From Methanosarcina sp. UBA289 (GTDB lineage: Archaea > Halobacteriota > Methanosarcinia > Methanosarcinales > Methanosarcinaceae), in the NCBI GenBank assembly GCA_002496565.1, contig DAKJ01000004.1, forward strand, positions 71,792-135,791: DNA of 64,000 nucleotides, in the 5' to 3' direction. The position numbers were made by a program, and so were the translations under genes. Shown in pieces: positions 9,204-18,663 of this stretch (the stretch's first letter is position 1; every line of letters starts with the position of its first letter). The notes beneath the pieces were generated by a model. The model made no database searches. It was not told the DNA's origin and worked only from the letters and a program-made list of their open reading frames with translations.

Positions 9204-10397
9204 TCAATGTTTGACAATCTCTCCGGGATATGTATATCTTCCTTTTTCCATTATCACGCCAATGTTTATACTTGTATTGATGCCGGTATGCACGTCATCT
9301 CCCATAATGACTCCGAGTTTTCTCCTACCCGAGTCAAGAATCCTGCTTTTTATCATGACTTTTATGTTTTTCCCATCATGGCGGAGATTTGCAACCTTTG
9401 TACCAGCTCCGAAGTTGCAGCGGCATCCAATAATGCTGTCTCCAACATAGCTTAGATGTCCCACATGAGTATCTTCCATGATAATCGTATTTTTTATTTC
9501 AACGGCATTTCCTATCCTGACGTGGTTCCCGATTGCGGTGGAAGGGCGGATAAAACAGTTAGGCCCTATATCGCAGTTCTCTCCTATTATCACTGGGCCT
9601 TCGATATAAGAGCCGCTTCTGATAAGAGTGCCTTTTCCGATTACAACCTCCCCTTTTATGGTTGCATTCGGTTCCACGGTACCCTCACAACTTCCCTTAA
9701 GGTCTTTCAGGAGGTATTCATTTGCTTTAAGGAGGTCCCAGGGATACCCTATATCTATCCATCTGCCTTCCAGGGGACTGTAGCCTACGACTGCTCCACT
9801 ATCGATCAGCATCTGGATAGAATCCGTAATCTCAAATTCATTTCTCACTGAGGCCTGGGTTCTGTCAATAAAATCAAAAATGGATTGCCTGAAGAGATAT
9901 ATTCCGGCGTTGGCAAGGTTAGTTGGAGGATTTTTAGGCTTTTCTATTATCCTGACAACTCTATTATTCTCAGTTTCAAGCACTCCGAAATCCGACGGGT
10001 TTTCTACCTCTTTTACGCAGATAACCGCTTCTTCTGTCCTTGAAACCAGGGCTTTTAAGTCCTCCTGTCCTATGAGCATGTCCCCATTGAGTACAAGAAA
10101 AGACCCATCAACATAGCCTTTTGCACAGCCTATTGCATTTGCAGTCCCTAGCTGCTCTTTTTGCTGTACATACTCTATGCTTACTCCCCATTTGCCTCCG
10201 TCCCCAAAGTACTCCTTTATCTGCTCTTCGAGATAACCGGTAATGAAGACAAAGCCTTCAATGCCTGCTTCTATAGCTGAATTAAGTATATGCTCGAGGA
10301 TGGGCTTATTTGCAACCTGGAGCATGACTTTAGGACAGCCGGAAGTCAGAGGTTCCATCCTTGTGCCTTTGCCTGCCACAAGGACAACCGCTTTCAT
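9204..10397 (-). CDS. glmU: Bifunctional GlcN-1-P acetyltransferase / GlcNAc-1-P uridylyltransferase
   Basis: A 397-residue two-domain protein. The N-terminal nucleotidyltransferase has VLVAGKGTRMEPLT (residues 5-18) and the LNGDM metal site near 110. The C-terminal half is a left-handed beta-helix of hexapeptide repeats. The stretch GHLSYVGDS, NFGAGT and NLRHDGK matches the acetyltransferase active-site His, Tyr, Asn and Lys of bacterial GlmU and archaeal homologues. So it should acetylate glucosamine-1-phosphate and couple it to UTP, the last two steps to UDP-GlcNAc. Its ATG overlaps the glmM stop by four bases (ATGA), so the pair is probably translationally coupled. It is last in the glm series. 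Confidence 0.9.
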   Translation of the reverse strand: MKAVVLVAGKGTRMEPLTSGCPKVMLQVANKPILEHILNSAIEAGIEGFVFITGYLEEQIKEYFGDGGKWGVSIEYVQQKEQLGTANAIGCAKGYVDGSFLVLNGDMLIGQEDLKALVSRTEEAVICVKEVENPSDFGVLETENNRVVRIIEKPKNPPTNLANAGIYLFRQSIFDFIDRTQASVRNEFEITDSIQMLIDSGAVVGYSPLEGRWIDIGYPWDLLKANEYLLKDLKGSCEGTVEPNATIKGEVVIGKGTLIRSGSYIEGPVIIGENCDIGPNCFIRPSTAIGNHVRIGNAVEIKNTIIMEDTHVGHLSYVGDSIIGCRCNFGAGTKVANLRHDGKNIKVMIKSRILDSGRRKLGVIMGDDVHTGINTSINIGVIMEKGRYTYPGEIVKH

Positions 10398-11707
10398 TTA
10401 AGGGCCTCCTTTACTATCTTTTCAACCATCTCGAATATCTCATCAACATTTTCCCTGGCTTCAGCCGTGATTCTAACTTTTGCTTCCGTTCCCGAGGGGC
10501 GGACAAGTACCCAGCCGTTGTCCATTTCTGCGCGAATGCCGTCAATATCAAGTACTTTTCCCAGAGGCTCGAGTTTATCCTTCACTTTTTCCATAAACTC
10601 TACCTTTTTCTCGTTTGCACAGGGTAGAGCTCCTCTTTTTGTGGCATACTTGGGAAGCTCTTCTCGAAGTTCGCTTAATTTCTTTTCCTTGACAATCTCA
10701 ACAAGTCTTGCGGCTGCATAAATTCCATCCGGGCAGTAGGAAATCTTCGGGAAAATCCAGCTTCCGGAGGGTTCGCCTCCATAGATAGCACTGCATTGTT
10801 TTATGCCCTCTGCGACGTAAACATCTCCTACTCTTGTCCTTACAATCTCCGAACCCTGAAGGGAATCGTCAACCATCATCGAAGTGTCCACAGGCACGAC
10901 AACCGTTCCTTTCTTACCACTGCACTCATATAGCCCGAAAATTGCAAGCAGTTCGTCGCCTGATACAAAATTGCCTTTCTCGTCCACAGCCATCATCCTA
11001 TCCGCATCACCGTCATGCGCTATTCCGAGATCGGCTCCAAAATCCACAACAGCTTTTTTGAGCAAGGAAAGGTTTTCATCGGTTGGCTCCGGATTTCTTG
11101 CAGGGAAATGCCCGTCAGGTTGAGCATTCAGGGTTATTACCTCACAGCCCAGTTCCTGAAGAAGATAAGGGCTAATTGTCCCTCCTGCTCCACAGCCGCA
11201 GTCCAGTACTATTCTCAGGCTAGAGCTTCCGACGAGCTTTTTGATCATGTTCATATGAGCCTGGATAGCATTTCCGTCTTCTTCGAATTTGCCTATCTGG
11301 TTCCAGGGAACCCTGGAAAAATCCGCATTTTCAATCGCTTTTTCAATTTCGTCCTGTTGAGCTGAGTCAAAGGCCATGCCGTCAGGATTCCAGAGTTTGA
11401 TCCCTACATACTCAGAAGGGTTGTGGGAAGCTGTAACCATTACACCGCACTCGTATTCTCTGGCTGCATAAGCCAGGGTTGGAGTACTGACAAGACCTAT
11501 CTCTGTAACACTACAGCCTGCTGCAGTTAGTCCTGCAATCAGGGCATGCTCGATCATAGGGGCCGAAACTCTTGGGTCCCTTCCTATAACTGCAGTCTTT
11601 TTCCGGCTTCCCAATACAAGCCCCACATTAAGTGCAAGTTCGGGCGTGATTTCTTTGTTTGCTATCCCTCTTATTCCTGAAGATCCGAAGAGTTTCATAT
11701 TTCCCAT
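10394..11707 (-). CDS. glmM: Phosphoglucosamine mutase
   Basis: A 437-residue alpha-D-phosphohexomutase that converts glucosamine-6-phosphate to glucosamine-1-phosphate. The phosphoserine loop VTASHNPSEY (near residue 92), the metal loop DGDADR (near 240), the sugar-binding GGEPSG and the C-terminal phosphate site RPSGTEAKVRI are all intact. The operon supports GlmM over general phosphoglucomutase or phosphomannomutase. MKLFGSSGIRG at 11698 is an alternative start that matches the family N-terminus better. It lies about 60 bases after glmS and overlaps the following glmU. Confidence 0.9.
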   Translation of the reverse strand: MGNMKLFGSSGIRGIANKEITPELALNVGLVLGSRKKTAVIGRDPRVSAPMIEHALIAGLTAAGCSVTEIGLVSTPTLAYAAREYECGVMVTASHNPSEYVGIKLWNPDGMAFDSAQQDEIEKAIENADFSRVPWNQIGKFEEDGNAIQAHMNMIKKLVGSSSLRIVLDCGCGAGGTISPYLLQELGCEVITLNAQPDGHFPARNPEPTDENLSLLKKAVVDFGADLGIAHDGDADRMMAVDEKGNFVSGDELLAIFGLYECSGKKGTVVVPVDTSMMVDDSLQGSEIVRTRVGDVYVAEGIKQCSAIYGGEPSGSWIFPKISYCPDGIYAAARLVEIVKEKKLSELREELPKYATKRGALPCANEKKVEFMEKVKDKLEPLGKVLDIDGIRAEMDNGWVLVRPSGTEAKVRITAEARENVDEIFEMVEKIVKEALK

Positions 11708-11767
11708 TCCGAAGTTTCATGAAGTGTATTTTCTTGATTCTATGATTTTTTATTTTCAGTCTTTCCG

Positions 11768-13621
11768 TTATTCCACGGTGACACTTTTTGCAAGATTGCG
11801 CGGCTTGTCAATCGAGCATCCCCTTGCAAGAGCAGTATAATAAGCAAGCAACTGGAGGATTACAACACTGAGCAGCGGAGAAAGCAGTTCGCTACTCTGA
11901 GGAATCGTTAGGACAACATCCGCATATTTTCCGATCTCGGTATCTTTGTTATCGGCCACTGCAATAACCGTAGCGTCCCTGGCTTTTACTTCCTTTATGT
12001 TGCTTAGCACCTTATCGTAAGTCTGCCCTCTTGTTGCAATTGTAACTACAGGCGTTCCTTTTTCAAGGAGAGCAATCGGCCCATGTTTAAGCTCACCTGC
12101 GGCAAAACCCTCAGCATGCAAGTATGAAATCTCTTTTAACTTGAGAGCTCCCTCAAGGGCAATCGGATAGTTAAGGTGCCTGCCGAGGAAGAAGTAGCTC
12201 TTTGCTTGAGCAAAATTCTCTGCACATTCCTTGACTACTTCTTTCTGGCTAAGGATCTGCTGAATCTGACCTGGTATTTTTCTTAGATCCGTAATAAACC
12301 CTTTAACATAATTAGGACTTAGCTTGCCTCTTGAAAGGGCGAACTTTACGGCAAGCAAATATAGAAGTGTAAGCTGGGTACTGAATGTCTTGGTCGCTGC
12401 GACTCCTATTTCAGGCCCCGCTCTGGTATAGAGCACACTGTTAGTTTCTCTCGTAATGGTGCTTCCTACAACGTTTGTAATTGCAAGTGTAGGGCAGTGG
12501 TAGGACATTACTTCCCTGACGGCCGCAAGGGTGTCTGCAGTTTCTCCTGATTGGGTAATTGCAATGGCAAGAGTCCCATCACTTATAACCGGGCTTCTGT
12601 ACCTGTATTCCGAGCAGATATCTATATCGCAGTGAATTCCTGCAAGCTGCTCAAAAAGGTATTTTCCAAGCAATCCTGCGTGCCAGGAGGTTCCGCATGC
12701 CAGAATCTGGACTCTTGAGAGCCTCTTTATCTCATCCTCGGTCATATTAAGTTCTTTAAGTGATATCGTTCCTTCAAGCTCCGAAAACTTACCTGCGAGT
12801 GTATTATGAATAGCACTAACCTGCTCGTGGATCTCCTTAAGCATGAAGTGTTCGTAACCGGCTTTTTCAGCAGCTTCAAAGTCCCATTCAATCTTTTCTA
12901 TCTTCTTTTCTCGGATCTTTCCTTCCCTATCAAAGATCTCTACACTGGTAGGAGTCAGAACTGCGGTTTCAAAGTCATTTACGAAAACGACATCCCTTGT
13001 ATAATTCAAAAAAGCTGTTACATCCGATGCAGCAAAATTTTCTCTATTGCCAAGTCCTATAACAAGTGGGCTGTCTTTCCGGGCAAGCACGAGTTTTCCC
13101 TGTTCATCAGCACAGAGAACTGCAAGGGCATAAGAACCTTCAATCTCTTTTAGCGCTTCCCGGAGCCCTGTAAGAAGTTCGCATTTTGCTTCTGTTCCCT
13201 CAGGCTTCCCGTATATGTGTTTATGCAGGAGGTGTGCTATCACTTCAGTATCGGTTTCAGATTTAAATTCATATCCTTCTGCAGTCAATTGCTCTTTCAA
13301 TGCCATGTAGTTCTCTATGATTCCATTATGCACAACCGAAATCTTACATGGATTTCCAGAGTTATGGGGGTGAGCATTTATTGTGCTGGGTCGCCCGTGA
13401 GTTGCCCAGCGGGTGTGCCCTATTCCAATGTTGCCACTTATTTTTTCTGGAATTATGGCTTCAAGGTTTATAATTTTCCCTACTGATTTATATGTGTCAA
13501 TTCCACTGCCCAGAACCGAAATTCCAGCAGAATCATATCCACGGTACTCGAGTTTTTTGAGTGATTCTATGATGACAGATGCAGCAGAATTTTCTCCTGC
13601 ATATCCTACGATTCCACACAT
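11768..13621 (-). CDS. glmS: Glutamine-fructose-6-phosphate aminotransferase (isomerizing)
   Basis: A 617-residue enzyme making glucosamine-6-phosphate from fructose-6-phosphate and glutamine. Cys2 (MCGIVGYAG) is the glutaminase nucleophile once Met1 is removed. The class II amidotransferase motifs GHTRWATHGRPS and HNGIIENY follow, then two SIS isomerase domains (ACGTSWHAG, SQSGETADT-like ITQSGETADT) and the C-terminal KPRNLAKSVTVE signature. AGGTGG sits six bases before the ATG. It is the entry enzyme of the UDP-GlcNAc operon. No glmS ribozyme is evident in the 20-base gap upstream. Confidence 0.96.
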   Translation of the reverse strand: MCGIVGYAGENSAASVIIESLKKLEYRGYDSAGISVLGSGIDTYKSVGKIINLEAIIPEKISGNIGIGHTRWATHGRPSTINAHPHNSGNPCKISVVHNGIIENYMALKEQLTAEGYEFKSETDTEVIAHLLHKHIYGKPEGTEAKCELLTGLREALKEIEGSYALAVLCADEQGKLVLARKDSPLVIGLGNRENFAASDVTAFLNYTRDVVFVNDFETAVLTPTSVEIFDREGKIREKKIEKIEWDFEAAEKAGYEHFMLKEIHEQVSAIHNTLAGKFSELEGTISLKELNMTEDEIKRLSRVQILACGTSWHAGLLGKYLFEQLAGIHCDIDICSEYRYRSPVISDGTLAIAITQSGETADTLAAVREVMSYHCPTLAITNVVGSTITRETNSVLYTRAGPEIGVAATKTFSTQLTLLYLLAVKFALSRGKLSPNYVKGFITDLRKIPGQIQQILSQKEVVKECAENFAQAKSYFFLGRHLNYPIALEGALKLKEISYLHAEGFAAGELKHGPIALLEKGTPVVTIATRGQTYDKVLSNIKEVKARDATVIAVADNKDTEIGKYADVVLTIPQSSELLSPLLSVVILQLLAYYTALARGCSIDKPRNLAKSVTVE

Positions 13622-13641
13622 TTTTTTCCACCTTTTTGGGA

Positions 13642-14859
13642 TTAAAGAACCACTGAATGACGGGATAGATCTCTGTATATGGTGTTTCCAGATTCAACCT
13701 GGCAGTCAACAGCGATTGTTACTCCGGCTTTCAAAAGTACGCGGTTCCCAATCCGGTTATCGTCTCCAAAGATGGTGCCGAGTTTTGGAGCCCGATGAAT
13801 AGTTCCGTTCATAATGATCGACAAGCCTTCTTTTTCTTCAACAAAGAAACCTGAGCCAATTGTATTGTTGCTTCCAATTATGGAATTTGAGATCTGCCCG
13901 TGTGAGTATATCCTGCAGTCATTCATTATTATACTATTCTGAATTTCGGTAAATGATCTGATTGATACATTGTCTCCTATTGTTGTGGAGGGCAGAATAA
14001 CTACATTGGGGCCTATATCACAATTCTCCCCTATGACAACAGGGCCTACAATATAAGTTCCTGAGCGAATCCTAGTATTCTTTCCTATTGCTACTTTCCC
14101 GCTTATTACAGCCCCCTCTTCCAGTCCTCCTTCAAGCCTTAGGTTCCTGGCGGAATTTAAGACTATGGCATTTGCTTTTAATAGATCCCAGGCATGGACC
14201 GCATCAAGCCATTTTGATTCGGTAGGAACGGAAGTAATGATTTTCCCTTCGTCAATCATAAGCTGGAGGGTATCGGTTATTGCATATTCCCCATTTTCGG
14301 ATATAGGAGTCTTTTCGATAGTTTCAAAGACTTGCGGAGTAAAAACATAAATTCCGGTATTTACGATACGGCTTAGGTCTCCAGGCCTTTTTTCTATAAT
14401 CTTTGTAACTCTCTTCTTTTCTTCTAGAACCACGCCGTAGCCTGCGGTCTCTTCCATCCGAACGGTCAGAAGGCTTGCATCTCCCTCATAATTGTTCAAA
14501 AGATCTGCAATAGTTTTCGGTTCCACAAGGTTATCTCCATTAAGCACGAGAAATTCCGAGTCCTCGGGGCCGATCCACTTTTTTGCTTGTTCAATTGCGT
14601 GTGCAGTACCTAACTGAGCTTTCTGTTCAACGTACTTTATTTTTACTCCGAAATTCAGTCCGTCTTCAAAATAGTCCATTATGCGTTCTTTTTTATATCC
14701 AACAATTAATATTATCTCAGTTATCCCATTTTTTTCAAGCGAATCTATTACATGCTCTAGAATAGGCCTATTGGCTATAGGAAGCATGACTTTTGAACGA
14801 GTCAGAGTAAGAGGCCTGCAGCGCAGCCCTTCTCCTGCTGCAAGGATGATAGCTTTCAT
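13642..14859 (-). CDS. GlmU-like sugar-1-phosphate nucleotidyltransferase with degenerate acetyltransferase half
   Basis: A 405-residue paralogue of the glmU product at 9204-10397. The N-terminal nucleotidyltransferase is intact (LAAGEGLRCRPLT, LNGDN), so it should activate a sugar-1-phosphate with UTP or dTTP. The hexapeptide-repeat half is present, but the acetyltransferase block is altered: the His-x-x-Tyr region reads SHGQISNS, NFGAGT is replaced by TIGSGF, and the Asn-Leu-Arg-x-Asp-Gly-Lys segment is missing. Acetyltransferase activity is therefore doubtful. It is first in the operon, 20 bases before glmS. Possible jobs are a uridylyltransferase backup or supply of another nucleotide sugar. 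Confidence 0.8.
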   Translation of the reverse strand: MKAIILAAGEGLRCRPLTLTRSKVMLPIANRPILEHVIDSLEKNGITEIILIVGYKKERIMDYFEDGLNFGVKIKYVEQKAQLGTAHAIEQAKKWIGPEDSEFLVLNGDNLVEPKTIADLLNNYEGDASLLTVRMEETAGYGVVLEEKKRVTKIIEKRPGDLSRIVNTGIYVFTPQVFETIEKTPISENGEYAITDTLQLMIDEGKIITSVPTESKWLDAVHAWDLLKANAIVLNSARNLRLEGGLEEGAVISGKVAIGKNTRIRSGTYIVGPVVIGENCDIGPNVVILPSTTIGDNVSIRSFTEIQNSIIMNDCRIYSHGQISNSIIGSNNTIGSGFFVEEKEGLSIIMNGTIHRAPKLGTIFGDDNRIGNRVLLKAGVTIAVDCQVESGNTIYRDLSRHSVVL

Positions 14860-15861
14860 AAATTTAAAGAACCTTTTTTAGAATTTATACATTACCTTCA
14901 GAAGTTTTGGATGAAATATGTTGCATAAATATATCTCAGATGTCTTGCTGTATAAGGGATAACTAACGATAAAAAAGTAATCCTCTATAATTAAAAAATA
15001 AGTTCTCCATATTGATGAACAACTCCAGTATCTAAACTGTAAAATGTGGTGAAATTTTATCCTCTATCCCTGCTTTTATAGGAAATTTCTCTCTTCTTAA
15101 CTACTCAAAAATTATTTATTTTATAACTCAGATATACATTTCCTACCTTTATATCTTATGCCTCCTAACTCTTGGAATTCCGGGCAATTTTTTAAGAATT
15201 CTTCCTACTAGAATTTTGATTAACTATTGTATATTTATTATACATTTTGGGCAACTTATGAAAAATATTAATACAACTCTTACGATTTTTCTGAACAATT
15301 TATGCTTCTTCATAAAAGTATAAAGCAAGAAACTTTGGATATCATTGAAACGCCTAAAACTAAAATTTAAAAAATTATTGTACTTATGAGTAGCTGTACT
15401 TCGAGAATAATTGCGCTTCAAGAATAGTTATATTTTGGTAGCAGTTATACTTTAGAACATTACTTCAATATTTAATATTGCCAGTCTATGTTTATGGATT
15501 GTCTGGATATTGGTGATCTCTGGATGTTTTCTTACTTCCTATCTTTTACTCTGCGATGATTTCAACTTTTCTGCAAGAACCTTTTTCGGCTAGCCCTTAA
15601 AATCTGTGTTTATATATCCAATTTCTATATAGATAGGTAAACACTGAACTAAAATCTCAGATTTTTAATATTTTAAAATCCTTACTTTTTTCAGAGAAGC
15701 CGAATGGGCTCCTTGTAATGAAGCGCAAACCTCTGTATAAATAAGTTTAAGTATAGTATGAACATATAACCTTTAAAAAAATTTGGATTATATCATGAAG
15801 TAACTTCTAAATTGAACTCAGCAAGAAGCAGGTATTTATTGCATTGGAATACAAAAACACT

Positions 15862-15895
15862 ATCAATATAGTAATTATATCAATATAGTAATTAT
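15862..15895. repeat. Perfect 17-base tandem duplication
   Basis: ATCAATATAGTAATTAT occurs twice head to tail (15862-15878 and 15879-15895), just before the structured element ahead of the rpa gene. It may be replication slippage or a repeated operator. Confidence 0.8.
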
Positions 15896-15912
15896 TACCT
15901 AGCATAAGAGTG

Positions 15913-15985
15913 TCCTCAGGAACCAGTTCCTCGGGTTTCGCAGTCTTAAGACGAGCTTTTCCGTATACTGGTTACTGTCTTGAGG
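15913..15985 (+). ncRNA. Possible structured RNA or leader upstream of rpa
   Basis: TCCTCA (15913-15918) pairs with TGAGGA (15980-15985) and AACCAGT (15921-15927) with ACTGGTT (15967-15973). Inside, CTCG (15930-15933) pairs with CGAG (15952-15955) around the palindrome GTCTTAAGAC. Three nested helices over 73 bases suggest a folded RNA or a large palindromic operator. It lies about 105 bases before the rpa start and is more GC-rich than its surroundings. I cannot match it to a known riboswitch. Confidence 0.4.
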
Positions 15986-16089
15986 AAATACTTTCACTCC
16001 GCTTTCCTTAACTTTATATGCTGTGGCGTTGTATATCAAAACGCCTCTCTATACAATAAATCTAACCAAGAGGCTTGAGGTAGGACAGA

Positions 16090-17343
16090 ATGAAGCAAAC
16101 AGCCGAATCTATTCGAGATCGATTTTTAAAGCTTGGAATCGATGTGCCTGTAGAGGACATCGAAAGCAGACTTGACGAACTTATTACAAAATTTAAAGTT
16201 CCTTCAAACGAGGCCCAGCGTAGCGTAACCAACTACTTTTTAAAGAAATATTCAATTCCTAAGAATGAATTTTACGTCAGGCAGGCTGAACCACAACTTA
16301 CCAAGATTGTGGACATCTCGGAAAACGGACAGTGGGCAAACCTTAAGGCAAAGGTTGTCCAGCTCTGGGAAAATACTCATGAGTCCATCTCTCAGGTAGG
16401 ACTGTTAGGGGACGAAACAGGAATTATAAAGTTTACCGAATGGAAAAATGCCGAACTGCCTGAACTTGAACAGGGAGAGAGTTACCTTTTCAGGAGTGTT
16501 GTTGTAGGAGAGTACAATGGCAGATTCCAGGTTCAGCTCAACAAGAACAGTTCAGTAGAAAAACTGGACGAGGTCATTGGGGTTGGAGGGGGAGATTTCG
16601 TGCCCGCTGCAAGAGAATCCGAGCTCAGAAATATCTCCGACCTTGTTGGAGGCCAGTGGGCTACAGTCAAAGGAAAAGTGGTTCAGCTCTGGGAAAACTC
16701 TCACGAATCGATTGAGCAGGCAGGGCTTCTAGGGGATCAAACAGGTGTCATAAAATTCACTAACTGGGCCAGTTCCGAACTTCAAGATATGGAAGAAGGC
16801 AAAAGCTACATTTTGAAAAATGTAGTTGTCAATGAGTGGGGCGGTAAAACCCAAATCCAGCTTAACCGGTCAAGTTCTATAGAAGAACTTGATGAAGATA
16901 TTGAAGTTGGATCAGCAACTTCCACATACTTGGGAGCAATGGTAGATATCCAGACCGGTTCAGGCCTCATAAAACGCTGCCCTGAGTGTAAAAGGGCTCT
17001 TGTTAAGGGCGCTTGCCCAGAACACGGGAAAGTGAAAGGGGAATATGATCTGAGAATAAAAGCAGTTTTGGATTCCGGAACTTCCACTCAGGATGCCCTG
17101 ATTAACAGAGAACTTACTGAAAAGCTTGCAGGTCTTTCTCTAGATACTGCAATTGCAATGGCCGCAGATGCCCTTGATCCCGGCGTTGTGATGGATAAAT
17201 TGAAAACTGAACTGGTAGGTAGATACTATACCGTAACCGGGCATAAACTTGATCGCTATATCCTTGTAGATTCAATTACTCCCAGGACTTCTCTGGATAG
17301 AGAAATGATTGATGAAATGCTTGTTGAACTGGAGGTGCAGTAA
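16090..17343 (+). CDS. Single-stranded DNA-binding protein, RPA3-type, two OB folds and zinc finger
   Basis: A 417-residue replication protein A subunit. After a helical start of about 60 residues come two similar OB folds (about 70-160 and 180-270). Both contain the motif KVVQLWENxHESI followed by GLLGDxTGxIKFT, a clear internal duplication. A zinc finger follows with C297, C300, C309 and H312. This layout matches the RPA2/RPA3 class of Methanosarcina (two OB folds plus zinc finger), and the next gene is the RPA-associated protein. It protects ssDNA during replication and repair. GAGGTAGG before the ATG is the ribosome binding site. Confidence 0.9.
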   Translation: MKQTAESIRDRFLKLGIDVPVEDIESRLDELITKFKVPSNEAQRSVTNYFLKKYSIPKNEFYVRQAEPQLTKIVDISENGQWANLKAKVVQLWENTHESISQVGLLGDETGIIKFTEWKNAELPELEQGESYLFRSVVVGEYNGRFQVQLNKNSSVEKLDEVIGVGGGDFVPAARESELRNISDLVGGQWATVKGKVVQLWENSHESIEQAGLLGDQTGVIKFTNWASSELQDMEEGKSYILKNVVVNEWGGKTQIQLNRSSSIEELDEDIEVGSATSTYLGAMVDIQTGSGLIKRCPECKRALVKGACPEHGKVKGEYDLRIKAVLDSGTSTQDALINRELTEKLAGLSLDTAIAMAADALDPGVVMDKLKTELVGRYYTVTGHKLDRYILVDSITPRTSLDREMIDEMLVELEVQ

Positions 17344-17904
17344 ATGCCAGGCTTTTTCAGAGAAGCTGCTCGCAGGATTTTTGCTCAGGAACTAAAGGAT
17401 TCGAATCTGACCTCAAGGGATGAAAGCGATCAGTACGCTCCGCAGTATCTGTTGACTCCCACAGGGGCTAAAGTAAATCGCATCTTCCTTGTTGGCACAC
17501 TTATCGAAAAGGAAGATATCGGCACTGATTCAGAATACTGGAGAGGAAGGGTCTCAGACCCAACAGGTTCCTTCCTAGTTTATGCTGGACAGTACCAGCC
17601 TGAAGCTGCTCAGTTCCTCGCTGAGTGCGAGTTGCCAGCTTTTGTAGCAGTTGTTGGTAAAACAAGCACCTATACCACAGATGATGGAAATGTACTGACT
17701 TCCATCCGGCCAGAATCCATCCAGCAGGTTGATGAACTTACACGGAATCTCTGGGTGCTTGATACTGCAAAGCAGACTCTTGAGAGAATAAGGGCAGTTG
17801 AGGCAGAGATAGACCAAAACTCAAAACTTGCAAAAGAACACTACTTGACTGATACTGGTCACTACCGTTCAATAGTCAAAAAGGCTCTTGAGTCCCTCAA
17901 ATAA
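17344..17904 (+). CDS. RPA-associated protein (RPAP, COG3390 type)
   Basis: A 186-residue protein whose ATG follows directly on the rpa stop codon, so the two are surely co-translated. It contains an OB-fold-like middle (KVNRIFLVGTLIEKED, YWRGRVSDPTGSFLVYAGQYQPEA) and a helical C-terminus. In euryarchaea this gene type is regularly paired with RPA and its product binds it. It probably stabilises or modulates the RPA-ssDNA complex. Confidence 0.88.
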   Translation: MPGFFREAARRIFAQELKDSNLTSRDESDQYAPQYLLTPTGAKVNRIFLVGTLIEKEDIGTDSEYWRGRVSDPTGSFLVYAGQYQPEAAQFLAECELPAFVAVVGKTSTYTTDDGNVLTSIRPESIQQVDELTRNLWVLDTAKQTLERIRAVEAEIDQNSKLAKEHYLTDTGHYRSIVKKALESLK

Positions 17905-18293
17905 ATGGAATGAAACCAAAAAGAATAAAAAAATCATCAACAAAGATATCATCAAAATCGAGGGTAATGCCCCTTAATTCTTTATTATTTAAAAAGTTAA
18001 ATTTTATTCTCTTAATTTTTTTCATTTTTCATTTTTTCATTTTATTTCTCACTGTTTTTATTTCTCACTGATATCTCTTTTCAGGGATCTTACTTCTTTT
18101 TTATATTTTCCTAACAGCTTTTTGATTTAATTTATCTCGTAGACATATTTCTATAAATATTTTTATTGTCAACGGTCTCAGAGCTAGAAGAGGCAAAATA
18201 TACATAGATAAACGAGACATGGTATAAAATGAGTAACTTGTGTTTGGATAAAACTTAGTAGTAAATAATTAAACTAATACTTGAGATGATCCT
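17905..18293. other. Intergenic, T-rich
   Basis: T-rich sequence after the rpa pair, likely with T-run termination around 17970-18060. A short local repeat (TTTATTTCTCACTG) occurs near 18045-18070. No gene is seen. Confidence 0.4.
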
Positions 18294-18515
18294 GTGAAAA
18301 CCTATCTTCTGGTCTGGTTCAGCAGTGAAGGAGCCCGTCCATCAGAAATAAACCAACGGTTGATGTCTCTAGGGTTCGAACCCATGCAGGGCAGCTACGA
18401 TTTTGTATACAACTGGAATAGCAATGTCAGTGTCGAGAAAATTCTCGAATTTGGGGATAAAGTATATCTGAGCCTTCAGGGCACAGGTGTAGTGTTCAAA
18501 CTGGAAACCCTGTAA
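18294..18515 (+). CDS. Small conserved-looking protein, possible ferredoxin-like fold
   Basis: A 73-residue protein from a GTG start. The pattern of a beta strand (TYLLVWFSS), helix (PSEINQRLMSLGF), strand (DFVYNW), helix (VEKILEFGDKV) and strand (GTGVVFKLETL) suggests a small alpha/beta, ferredoxin-like fold. I recall similar short proteins in methanogens but no function. It stands alone, converging on the phosphoesterase gene. Confidence 0.65.
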   Translation: MKTYLLVWFSSEGARPSEINQRLMSLGFEPMQGSYDFVYNWNSNVSVEKILEFGDKVYLSLQGTGVVFKLETL

Positions 18516-18663
18516 ATCGAGCTTGCAAAAATTGAACTTCCCTAACCCTGCTTAGCAAGGCGCGTGCCGGATTTCAAGCAGAAAATAAGCACTGCTTGAG
18601 ATTATTCTACAGATAGTCCAGATTATGATTTCCTTCGAGCCATTCCTGCCAGTTCAAAGACGT

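Larger units (their letters stand above)
14860..16089. other. Long AT-rich intergenic region between divergent glm operon and rpa
   Basis: About 1.2 kb with no supported gene (the frame at 15224-15421, minus, is AT-driven). It holds a 17-base direct repeat (15862-15895) and a structured element at 15913-15985, both listed separately. The glm operon promoter should lie near 14870-15000 and the rpa promoter to the right of 15990. Confidence 0.6.

Noticed and set aside
15224..15421. 65-codon frame, minus strand
   Set aside because: AT-rich composition artefact in a long gap.
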